DNA of 9,998 bases from an uncultured Lachnospiraceae bacterium (GTDB taxonomy: Bacteria > Bacillota > Clostridia > Lachnospirales > Lachnospiraceae): positions 1 through 9,998 of the forward strand of contig CADBTO010000114.1 in assembly GCA_902797565.1 (NCBI GenBank), read 5' to 3'. Under the pieces are notes generated by a model that saw nothing but the letters and a program-made list of their open reading frames with translations, searched no databases and was not told where the DNA came from. A program made the position numbers and the translations under genes. Shown piece after piece: positions 1 to 6,372 of the stretch. Every line of letters begins with the position of its first letter. Positions within the stretch are counted from its first letter, which is position 1.

Positions 1-279
1 CTCCGCTTCGACCCCCAGGTCCTCCGCGACCTTCTTTGCCAGATCCGCGTCAAAGCCAACCCACTGGCCGCCTTCCTGGTAATCCATCGGGGCAAAATCC
101 GTGATGCCGACCACCAGGGAGCCCTTGCCCTTGATATAGTCCACATCCCCGCCGTCTTTCGTTTCACTCCCTGCGTCACTGCCAACACTTCCGCCACTTC
201 CGCCATTTCCGCCGCCGCATGCTGTCACCGAAAATGCCATCACTGCCGCCATACATAACGTAAAGAATTTCTTTTTCAT
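1..279 (-). CDS. ABC transporter substrate-binding lipoprotein, amino-acid type (partial, 3' end outside window)
   Basis: This is the first 93 codons of a secreted solute-binding lipoprotein. It starts with a signal peptide (MKKK, then a hydrophobic stretch) and a lipobox ending VTAC, so Cys21 would be lipidated and anchor the protein on the outer face of the membrane. A Gly/Ser-rich, acidic linker follows (about residues 22-45). Then comes the beginning of a family 3 periplasmic-binding-protein fold: VVGITDFAPMDY around residues 56-67 and WVGFDADLAKKVAEDLG further on, typical of polar amino acid ABC transporters. The start ATG at 279 has a purine-rich AAAGGGAAG upstream. It lies 29 nt after the pilin stop with no terminator in between, so it could be co-transcribed with the pilus genes, or have a promoter I cannot see. 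The substrate and the permease/ATPase partners are not visible. Family call is firm; substrate is unknown. Confidence 0.88.
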   Translation of the reverse strand, partial: MKKKFFTLCMAAVMAFSVTACGGGNGGSGGSVGSDAGSETKDGGDVDYIKGKGSLVVGITDFAPMDYQEGGQWVGFDADLAKKVAEDLGVEAE

Positions 280-308
280 TTTTTCTTCTTCCCTTTCATT
301 CCTGTTTC

Positions 309-830
309 TTAATTCGTGCCACCGCTCGTTGCTGGCGGTGTCGTCGTATCCGTCCCATTATTCGTATTATTCGTATTGGAACCACTGTTCGCTGCGCCGG
401 TCTTGGTTGCCGCAACCGTCACGGAATTGTCCGTGCTGCTGAATGTGAACACCAGCTGATATACGCCGGGATCCGTAGCAGCCGCATCAAATGCGCCTTT
501 GTTTCCCAGCCATGTCAGGCTGTCCAGATCCGAACCCAGGCCCTTCTTCTGGCTCTTGAACGAAACATTCGCCACGGTCACTTTGTCATTCGCGCTGTCC
601 ACCGTCACGTTCCCCTTGGTTGTCCCGTCATCAGTCATATACGCTGCCGAAGCTTCCGCATACGCCGTCCGGATATTTGCCACTGTTGTCGCGTCCCGGC
701 TCTTCTCCAACTGGTTATTGAATACCGGAATCGCGATTGCGACCAGCACCGCGATGATTGCCACCACGATCAGCAGCTCCGCCAGGGTAAATCCAGCCTT
801 CCTCTTTCTGTCTTTTGTCTTCATGTCCAT
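309..830 (-). CDS. pilA: Type IV prepilin, major-pilin-like
   Basis: The product is a 173-residue prepilin, the likely pilus fibre subunit. The leader is short and basic (MDMKTKDRKRKAG, 13 residues). PilD would cut after Gly13, giving a mature protein that begins FTLAELLIV with the conserved Glu at mature position 5. A hydrophobic helix runs to about residue 36, then a polar helix (QLEKSRDATTVANIRTAYAEA), then a small beta-rich globular part without cysteines. The last 25 or so residues are a low-complexity Ser/Asn/Thr/Gly/Pro tail. I chose ATG at 830 because AAAGGAG sits 9 nt upstream. The same frame is open to a GTG at 908 overlapping the pilO stop, but that would give a 39-residue leader. 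It is the last of the pilus genes and the only pilin seen. PilA is the functional call; a pseudopilin role is possible but less likely next to pilT. Confidence 0.9.
   Translation of the reverse strand: MDMKTKDRKRKAGFTLAELLIVVAIIAVLVAIAIPVFNNQLEKSRDATTVANIRTAYAEASAAYMTDDGTTKGNVTVDSANDKVTVANVSFKSQKKGLGSDLDSLTWLGNKGAFDAAATDPGVYQLVFTFSSTDNSVTVAATKTGAANSGSNTNNTNNGTDTTTPPATSGGTN
320..340 (-). other. Hairpin in the 3' end of the pilin gene
   Basis: A perfect 6-bp inverted repeat (CACCGC / GCGGTG, 9-nt loop) lies inside the last codons of the pilin gene, just before its stop. No U-tract follows, so it is not an intrinsic terminator. It could slow 3' decay of the pilin mRNA or partly separate it from the downstream lipoprotein gene, or it may simply reflect the codons used. 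Confidence 0.3.
361..378 (-). repeat. 9-bp tandem duplication in the pilin tail
   Basis: Two adjacent copies of the 9-mer TTCGTATTA/TTCGTATTG (plus strand) differ only at the last base and encode an Asn-Thr-Asn repeat in the low-complexity pilin C-terminus. This is a small slippage-type repeat in a surface-exposed tail. Confidence 0.4.
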
Positions 831-839
831 CACTTTCTG

Positions 840-846
840 CTCCTTT
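840..846 (-). promoter_or_regulatory. Ribosome binding site that fixes the pilin start
   Basis: AAAGGAG on the minus strand lies 9 nt before ATG 830. It is 15 nt from the next ATG (824), too far for good initiation, and it sits inside the longer open frame. It therefore argues for the short 13-residue prepilin leader. A second AAGGAG at 859-864 has no start codon at a suitable distance. Confidence 0.65.
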
Positions 847-880
847 CGTCCTGTAAATCTCCTTGATGCACTCCCCGTTT

Positions 881-900
881 TGTGTTTCCCCTTGTACACA
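881..900 (-). other. Small hairpin in the pilO-pilin gap
   Basis: A 5-bp inverted repeat (TGTGT / ACACA, 10-nt loop) lies just after the pilO stop in the 74-nt gap before the pilin start. There is no U-tract after it, and I see no promoter or riboswitch in this gap. Being at the 5' side of the pilin message, it could mark an RNA processing or stabilising site, but the stem is short and AU-containing, so it may be chance. Confidence 0.2.
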
Positions 901-904
901 TTCC

Positions 905-1498
905 TCACTGCTTCGGCAGCCGCCCATCGGTCTCCCCTTCATACATCGTTTCATAGAAGGTGGCGAGCGCATTGACCGTCACCGGGCCGCTTTGGATTTC
1001 CGCCCGATACTGGTCGGAAGAAGCCACCGTCAGATCCTGGACCAGGCATCGGAAATCACTGCTTTCCAGGCTTTTCAGAATATCCACCGCCGACTGGTAA
1101 TTCTGTGCCGTGTACTGCAGTGAAAAATTCCGCCGCACCAAATCCCCGCTTTTGGAAACCTCCGAAAACCCAATATAATAATCCTTTGCCGCGGAAAGCG
1201 TGGTATTCAAAAAATTCACCTCTTCCTTTTCCGCGTTATAGCTCGGCATATAGCTGAGTTTTCGCTGATCTCCATGCACGGACTCCATTTCCGCCTTCAT
1301 CTGCCGCGTCAGTTCCACCTGCTCCTGCACCGTTGCAAGTTCCGTTTCCAGCGAGGCAATTTTATTCTGCGCATTTTCCGTTTCAACCCGCACTCGCTGG
1401 TCCACCAGCCAGATATACAGGAGAACCAGGAGCAGCGCCCCAAGGACTGCCAGCAAAAGCTTTTCCCTGGGTGAAAACTTGTATGCCATGACTTTCAT
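905..1498 (-). CDS. pilO: PilO-like type IV pilus inner-membrane assembly protein
   Basis: The 197-residue product has the PilO layout: a short cytoplasmic N-terminus, one transmembrane helix (about residues 13-32, LLLAVLGALLLVLLYIWLV), a coiled-coil (about 38-75, with TENAQNKIASLETELATVQEQV), then a small alpha/beta domain on the outside of the membrane. In known systems PilO pairs with PilN and links the cytoplasmic motor complex to the rest of the machine. The call rests on this architecture and on its position just after the pilM-pilN fusion (19 nt gap), since PilO sequences are poorly conserved. The start ATG at 1498 has AAAGGAG (1509-1515) 10 nt upstream, better placed than the Met at codon 4. 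The gene ends with TGA overlapping a GTG that is not thought to be used. Confidence 0.78.
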   Translation of the reverse strand: MKVMAYKFSPREKLLLAVLGALLLVLLYIWLVDQRVRVETENAQNKIASLETELATVQEQVELTRQMKAEMESVHGDQRKLSYMPSYNAEKEEVNFLNTTLSAAKDYYIGFSEVSKSGDLVRRNFSLQYTAQNYQSAVDILKSLESSDFRCLVQDLTVASSDQYRAEIQSGPVTVNALATFYETMYEGETDGRLPKQ

Positions 1499-1517
1499 GA
1501 TTGCAGATCTCCTTTGC

Positions 1518-3095
1518 TTATTCTCCCGCCAGATACACCACCAGCTGCGCCGTCACACGCGTGCTCGATCCTCTCCCGCTCTGCGCGGTCTGGACCGAAC
1601 AAGTATCCACCAGTTTGTTCTCCTCCAGACGCTGTGCCAGTTCAGACAGCTGCGCCAGATAGCCCGCCTGCACGCGCACCGTTGCAGCATTGCCCGTCAT
1701 GGAGAACCCTTCGACCGTAATGCCATCCCCGGAGACCTTTTTCAGAATCTGCGCCACCCGCGAACGGCCAACAAGTTCCCGTTCCTCCTCTGTCATCTCA
1801 GACCATGTATAATGGTGGTAACTCTTTGCCAGCTCCCCGCTCTCCATGATTTCCTGCTTGCCCGCATCAATCTGCGCCTGCAGCCGTGCCTCCTCCTGGT
1901 GCAGCAGTGCCACATGATGAAAGCGGTCATACACCGCAAATTTGAAGAACGCCGCCACGCAAAACACGGCTGCCACGGATGCTCCCGCAATCTGCAGCCA
2001 GTTCCTTCCGCCCTGCGCCTTTTCCTTCAATTCAACCAGATTGACCGAACGGGTATCCGTATCCGCCGCAGCCAGGGCAAGCCCCAGAGACGCGCCTGTG
2101 TTTGACAGTTCTCCGAACTTGTCCCAGTCCGGGAGAAGTTCTTCAAGCGTCACCACATTCATACTGATCCGCTGTTTGAGAAGTTCCACCAAAGGCCGCA
2201 CTCTTGCACCGCCGCCGCACAGCACGATATCGGACAGCCTCGCGGTCATATCCGAAACTTCATAGAAATTGATGCCCTTCAGGATTTCCAGTGAGATATC
2301 CTTGTAGACATTGACCACCGCAGGACGTTCCCCGCAGTTTTCAAATTCATTTTCCATATAGGTCTGTGCCAGGCGCTCGTCCACATTCATATCATCCGCA
2401 ATCGCCTGGATGACCCGCCGTTCCCCGATATCCACACCCTGCATCAGCTTGTAATGCCGGTTCTTGAAGATCAGCATCCGCGTCCGCCCCATGCCGATGT
2501 CCATAAAGCAGCGTTCCTTCCGGATCTCCTCTTCATTCGGCAGCAGGCTGAGCAGCCGCCCATACCCCACCGTCTCCGGTGCCGCATAGACCAGCCGCAT
2601 TTTTGCCCCGGCAGCAATCTTCGCGATCAGGTTTACATACCGCTTCCGGACCGCACAGGCAACCAGCGTCATTGTATCCTCGCCTTCGTCCTGCGCGCCG
2701 CCGGTCCCGCCTGCAAAATAGTCCTTTTCTTTGGGCTGGACCACATAGGCAAAACTGTACTCTGAAAGCTCTCCCTGTATGAAATCACTGAACTCGAACG
2801 GAATGTTCAGCTTCAGCTGGTCATCCGCCATCTGCGGCAGCACGATCGTCCGGATGAACGTATCTTCAAGCGGAATGGACCATGCCACATCCTTGCAGCC
2901 AATTTCGTATTTTTTTACCGTATCCCGGAGAAAAACCGCAAACAGGTTCGGCGAAACGATCTCACCGTTGCTTACGATATTTTCCGGAATGTTTTCGCAT
3001 GCGGCAATCCGCACCTTCCCGTTTTTCATCCATGTGAGCGAAAGCCTGCCATGGATGCAGCTGACGCCCAGGATATTTTCATTCATCTTCAGCAT
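1518..3095 (-). CDS. pilMN: PilM-PilN fusion protein of the type IV pilus assembly complex
   Basis: This one frame of about 525 codons joins two proteins that are usually separate. Residues 1 to about 349 are PilM-like, with an actin/FtsA-type ATPase fold: a phosphate-binding strand pair at CFMDIGMGRTRMLIF and an adenosine-site loop at IVLCGGGARVRPLVELL. Residues about 350-525 are PilN-like, opening with the SVNLVELKEK motif that PilM binds in standard systems. Next come a transmembrane helix (about 366-389), a coiled-coil (about 392-420) and a small outer domain. Standard PilM is cytoplasmic and grips the PilN tail; here the link is covalent. The start is uncertain. ATG 3095 overlaps the pilD stop (ATGCTGA), suggesting translational coupling, and ATG 3086 is three codons later; neither has a strong Shine-Dalgarno. 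The frame is open upstream to 3479, but that part lies in pilD. To my knowledge a PilMN fusion is also described in Clostridioides difficile. Confidence 0.88.
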   Translation of the reverse strand: MLKMNENILGVSCIHGRLSLTWMKNGKVRIAACENIPENIVSNGEIVSPNLFAVFLRDTVKKYEIGCKDVAWSIPLEDTFIRTIVLPQMADDQLKLNIPFEFSDFIQGELSEYSFAYVVQPKEKDYFAGGTGGAQDEGEDTMTLVACAVRKRYVNLIAKIAAGAKMRLVYAAPETVGYGRLLSLLPNEEEIRKERCFMDIGMGRTRMLIFKNRHYKLMQGVDIGERRVIQAIADDMNVDERLAQTYMENEFENCGERPAVVNVYKDISLEILKGINFYEVSDMTARLSDIVLCGGGARVRPLVELLKQRISMNVVTLEELLPDWDKFGELSNTGASLGLALAAADTDTRSVNLVELKEKAQGGRNWLQIAGASVAAVFCVAAFFKFAVYDRFHHVALLHQEEARLQAQIDAGKQEIMESGELAKSYHHYTWSEMTEEERELVGRSRVAQILKKVSGDGITVEGFSMTGNAATVRVQAGYLAQLSELAQRLEENKLVDTCSVQTAQSGRGSSTRVTAQLVVYLAGE

Positions 3096-3937
3096 AAATA
3101 AACCAGTCCCATATACCATTCCCGGAGTCCATCCGAAACAAGCAGCACCAGATATGCCGCCGCACAGATCGCCGGCGCAAACGGGATCCTTCCCTCCAGG
3201 ATTTCTCCAAACGCGCGTTCCTGGCGCGCAGCCTGTGCCGTCCAGATTCCGGACTTCTGTGCTGCCGCAAGCAAAAGCCCCAGTACACTGGATCCCAATA
3301 ATAAGAGATAACTCCCAAAAAAGCCCAGATAAAGCCCGCAAAGCCCCAGCAGCTTCACATCCCCGCCTCCCAGGCTCTCTTTTCCAAGCAGCCGGTCCAG
3401 TACTAGGGAAAGGAGCAGTACCGCTCCCCCGCAGAAGATTCCGGCAGCCAGATGCAGCGCAATCTCCCGAATGTTCCATCCCAGAAACGGCAAAGCGCCG
3501 GCCCAGGCAATCAGCCCAAGGAGCAGTGCCCCATCCGGTACTTCATATGCCAGAACGTCCACCACGGCAATGACAAACAACAAGCCGATAAACACCGCAT
3601 CCCGCAGGAACTCCGCGCTGTTTCCAAACCGCAGGTACAGTCCCAGCAGGAGCGCAGCGAACACCAGTTCGGATACCGGATATGCCGCGGAAAGCTTTGC
3701 CTTGCAATAGCGGCACTTTCCGCCGGAAAGCAGGAAACTCAGCACCGGAACCAGATCCCGTCCCCGGAGCGCAACGCCGCAGTGCTCGCAATGGCTCCTG
3801 CCCGTGACAAAATCCTCTCCCCGTGAAAGGCGCACCGCCGTGCAGCTCAGGAAAGAACCGAATACCAGCCCCAGCACCCCAAAAAGCATGCACCCCGGCA
3901 CAGACGCCGATGCCCCAAACAAATTCTCTATTCCCAT
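3089..3937 (-). CDS. pilD: Prepilin leader peptidase / N-methyltransferase
   Basis: The 282-residue polytopic membrane enzyme would cleave the prepilin leader after Gly and methylate the new N-terminal Phe. The N-terminal domain keeps both zinc-binding CxxC pairs (Cys50/Cys53 and Cys75/Cys78) of the bifunctional form, within the typical GSFLxC...CxxC...CRYCxxKLSxxYPxxEL pattern. The aspartyl protease residues are Asp127 in VVDVLAYEVPD and Asp193 in GGGDVK, matching the usual pair of this family. Several hydrophobic helices lie between and after them. The length is normal. The start ATG at 3937 has only a weak GGGAA-like site in a repeat-filled leader (see 3944-4024). The stop overlaps the pilMN start. 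Only one pilin is seen locally, so it may also serve pilins elsewhere. Confidence 0.95.
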   Translation of the reverse strand: MGIENLFGASASVPGCMLFGVLGLVFGSFLSCTAVRLSRGEDFVTGRSHCEHCGVALRGRDLVPVLSFLLSGGKCRYCKAKLSAAYPVSELVFAALLLGLYLRFGNSAEFLRDAVFIGLLFVIAVVDVLAYEVPDGALLLGLIAWAGALPFLGWNIREIALHLAAGIFCGGAVLLLSLVLDRLLGKESLGGGDVKLLGLCGLYLGFFGSYLLLLGSSVLGLLLAAAQKSGIWTAQAARQERAFGEILEGRIPFAPAICAAAYLVLLVSDGLREWYMGLVYLC

Positions 3938-3943
3938 CAGATT

Positions 3944-4024
3944 CCCAGCTAATACAGCACGATATCATACATCTCCAGCCTAATACTGCACTACACCATG
4001 CATCCCCAGCCTAATACTGTACTA
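3944..4024 (-). repeat. 31-bp tandem repeat filling the pilC-pilD gap
   Basis: The core CTAATAC(A/T)G(C/T)AC on the plus strand occurs at 3949, 3980 and 4011, exactly 31 bp apart each time. The flanks match too: CCAGC before each core, and CATC/CATCC between them. The array spans the pilC stop and runs up to the pilD start. On the coding strand each full unit reads GGCTGG(A/G)GATG(T/C)ATG followed by seven codons and TAG, so it copies a stop plus start-like context. The GGAG/GGGG touches the ATG, too close for normal translation. The units have diverged, so the duplication is not brand new. There are no spacers, so it is not CRISPR. Confidence 0.8.
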
Positions 4025-5251
4025 CATTACACTGTACATCGCGAACATGCTCATATAGATCGCAACCACGATAAACCCTGCCACAATCGCGATAAAGACC
4101 AGCAGTGCCGGTTCAAGCATCGCAACTGCGGATGTCACAGCGGTTTCCAGCTCTTCGTCGTAGTACCGGGCAATCGTATCCAGGGTTTCTTTCATCTCCC
4201 CGGTCTCTTCACCCACACCCACCATATCCGTCAGGATATCCGGGAAGCACTCTGCCTCGCGCATCGAATCCGCCACATTCCGCCCTTCTTCGATCTTCGC
4301 CACCATCTCCATGGATTTCTGGCGGATCCACTCATTCGGGAACACATCCGCCGTGACAGAGACCGCTTTCATCATCGGAATGCCGGATCCCACCATGCTT
4401 GCCATCGTATTCGCGAACAGGCTTGCGGTGTTCAGCTCCGCGATATTCCCCACGATCGGCAGCGCAAGCTGCACCTTCGCCATCGCAATCTTTCCCTTAT
4501 CGGTACGCTCGAACAAAATCAGCCCGATCGCAAGCACCAGCAGGATAATCAGGAAGTACCAGAAGGTCTGGGACACGAACCCGGACATACCAATCAAAAT
4601 CCTTGTGATCAGCGGCAACTGGGCCCCCTGCGCATCGAATACTTCCGTGAATGCCGGAACCACCTTGACCATCAGGACAATGACCACAATCACGGCAACA
4701 CACAGCACGAAGATCGGATACATCATCGCCGAACGGACTTTCCCCGCCATCTTGGTCTGCTTGTCATAATGCCGGTAGATCGAATCAAAGGAACTGGCAA
4801 TGTCCCCCGCCTCTTCTCCGGCGCGAAGGGTCTCAACGAAGGTCGGCGGCAGCAGCTTCCCGCCATGCTCCTCAAAACTCGCGGAAATTGTCCGCCCCGC
4901 CTCCACATCCTCCGCCACAGCAAGCAGCAGGTTTTTCAGGACCTTGTCCCCCGTCTTTTCACAGATCAGCTGGACTGCCCGCGCGACCGGGATCCCGGCG
5001 CCCAGGATCGTGGCAAACTGGCTGCACATCAGTGTGAACGCCTTGGGCTTGATCTTCCGGCCGCCAATATCCATATAAAGGAATGAGGGCAATTCCAGCT
5101 GCATACTGGTTTTCGACGCTTCCTGCATCGAAACGACGACTTTGTACTGCTTGCGAATCCGTTCTGCCGCATCCAGTTCGTCGAATGCTTCGATCATTCC
5201 CTCGACGGTTTCCCCGGTGTCCGACATCGCTGTATATTTATAAGAAACCAT
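4022..5251 (-). CDS. pilC: Type IV pilus inner-membrane platform protein
   Basis: The 409-residue product is the membrane platform on which the PilB and PilT motors act. It has a short N-terminal region, then the two repeated type II secretion F domains: about 70-195 (with FATILGAGIPVARAVQLI and GEEAGDIASSFD) and about 273-400 (with FANTMASMVGSGIPMMKAV and GEETGEMKETLD). The doubled motifs GxGIP and GEExG are diagnostic. Membrane helices are at about 178-200, 230-247 and 378-404. Length is typical. The start ATG at 5251 follows the pilT stop by 18 nt, and AGGAG overlapping that stop plus a closer AGGT give a usable ribosome site. Its 3' end lies within the 31-bp repeat array before pilD. Confidence 0.95.
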   Translation of the reverse strand: MVSYKYTAMSDTGETVEGMIEAFDELDAAERIRKQYKVVVSMQEASKTSMQLELPSFLYMDIGGRKIKPKAFTLMCSQFATILGAGIPVARAVQLICEKTGDKVLKNLLLAVAEDVEAGRTISASFEEHGGKLLPPTFVETLRAGEEAGDIASSFDSIYRHYDKQTKMAGKVRSAMMYPIFVLCVAVIVVIVLMVKVVPAFTEVFDAQGAQLPLITRILIGMSGFVSQTFWYFLIILLVLAIGLILFERTDKGKIAMAKVQLALPIVGNIAELNTASLFANTMASMVGSGIPMMKAVSVTADVFPNEWIRQKSMEMVAKIEEGRNVADSMREAECFPDILTDMVGVGEETGEMKETLDTIARYYDEELETAVTSAVAMLEPALLVFIAIVAGFIVVAIYMSMFAMYSVM

Positions 5252-5269
5252 TTTGACCTACCCTCGCTC

Positions 5270-6328
5270 CTAGCGCATATTCCGGCTCACAAAATCCTTG
5301 TTCACGGCATAGTGCAGCGCGTTTTCCCGCGTGATCAGGCCTTTGCGCACCAGCATGCAAAGCGACTGGTCCATCGTCTGCCCGCCGATCTGTGCGCTGG
5401 TCGCGACCGCATTCGCAATCTGCGGCGTATTCCCGGTCCGGATCAGGTTCCGGATCGCGTCTGTCACAATCATATATTCCGTGGCAAGCACCCTGCCGCC
5501 GTCCCGCCGGGGCACGAGCTGCTGTGTTAGTACTGCCACCAGGCACATCGAAAGCTGCAGCCGGATCTGTGCCTGTGCATTCTCCGGAAACACCTGAACA
5601 ATCCGGTCAATCGAATCTGACGCACTCCCGGTATGCAGGGTCCCAAATACCAGATGGCCGGTCTCTGCCGCCGTAATCGCCGTTTCGATCGTCTCGCGGT
5701 CCCGCATTTCCCCGATCAGAATGACATTCGGATCCTCGCGGAGGCTTGCCCGAAGACCTGCCGCAAAACTTTCGGTATCCTTGCCTTTGCCCACTTCCCG
5801 CTGATTGATCGCACACAGATCCGGCTTGTAGAGATACTCCACCGGATCTTCCAGCGTCACGATATGCCGCCGGTAGTTGTGGTTGATATTGTCCAGAAGC
5901 GCCGCCAGCGTGGTGGATTTCCCGGAGCCGGTCTCGCCGGTCACGAGTACAATGCCCTTATGGAGTTTCGGCAGATCCAGAACCGCCATCGGCAGCCCCA
6001 GGTTTTCCAGCTGCGGGATGATCTCTGACAGGATACGCAGCGCCAGGGACGGCACGCCCTGCTGCTTGAACAGGTGGATCCTGCAGCGGTTTCCGGCAAA
6101 GGTGCCCGCCGCGTCCAGTTCCCCTTCCTGCATCAGCTTTGCAAATTTCTCGTCCGATCCGGCAAGTTCCCGCGCCATCTGCAGGCAGTCCTGCACGGAA
6201 AGCGGGACATTCTCCATATTCTCCAACTCTCCGTTCCGCCGGTATTTTGGCGGCAGCCCGCAGATCATATGGATATCCGACGCTCCATCCTGTTTTGCCC
6301 GCCGGACGTATTCTTCGATTGTTGTCAT
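5270..6328 (-). CDS. pilT: Twitching/retraction ATPase
   Basis: The 352-residue hexameric ATPase would drive pilus disassembly and retraction. Visible motifs are Walker A GETGSGKS (131-138), the Asp box EDPVEY (160-165), Walker B LIGEMRD (204-210) and the His box GHLVFGTLHT (224-233). The PilT signature AIRNLIR is at 291-297, which separates it from PilB-type assembly ATPases. There is no N-terminal MshEN region and no tetracysteine zinc site, as expected for PilT. The start ATG at 6328 has AGGAG 8 nt upstream (6337-6341). It is 44 nt after pilB and 18 nt before pilC, within one apparent operon. Its presence implies dynamic, retractable pili, hence twitching, adhesion or DNA-uptake roles rather than a pure secretion pseudopilus; that role is an inference. 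Confidence 0.96.
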   Translation of the reverse strand: MTTIEEYVRRAKQDGASDIHMICGLPPKYRRNGELENMENVPLSVQDCLQMARELAGSDEKFAKLMQEGELDAAGTFAGNRCRIHLFKQQGVPSLALRILSEIIPQLENLGLPMAVLDLPKLHKGIVLVTGETGSGKSTTLAALLDNINHNYRRHIVTLEDPVEYLYKPDLCAINQREVGKGKDTESFAAGLRASLREDPNVILIGEMRDRETIETAITAAETGHLVFGTLHTGSASDSIDRIVQVFPENAQAQIRLQLSMCLVAVLTQQLVPRRDGGRVLATEYMIVTDAIRNLIRTGNTPQIANAVATSAQIGGQTMDQSLCMLVRKGLITRENALHYAVNKDFVSRNMR

Positions 6329-6372
6329 GATTTATGCTCCTGTTTTTGTCTGTATGATTTCAAATCCGTATA

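Noticed and set aside
3096..3479. Upstream extension of the pilMN frame
   Set aside because: This part lies inside pilD in another frame and its translation has no PilM features; PilM homology begins right at the 3086-3095 start codons.
3944..4024. CRISPR array
   Set aside because: The units are direct tandem copies without unique spacers and no cas genes are present.
3998..5086. Long plus-strand open frame opposite pilC
   Set aside because: It is an antisense shadow: His/Arg/Gln-rich, no domain pattern, no ribosome site, and fully covered by pilC, which has clear family motifs.
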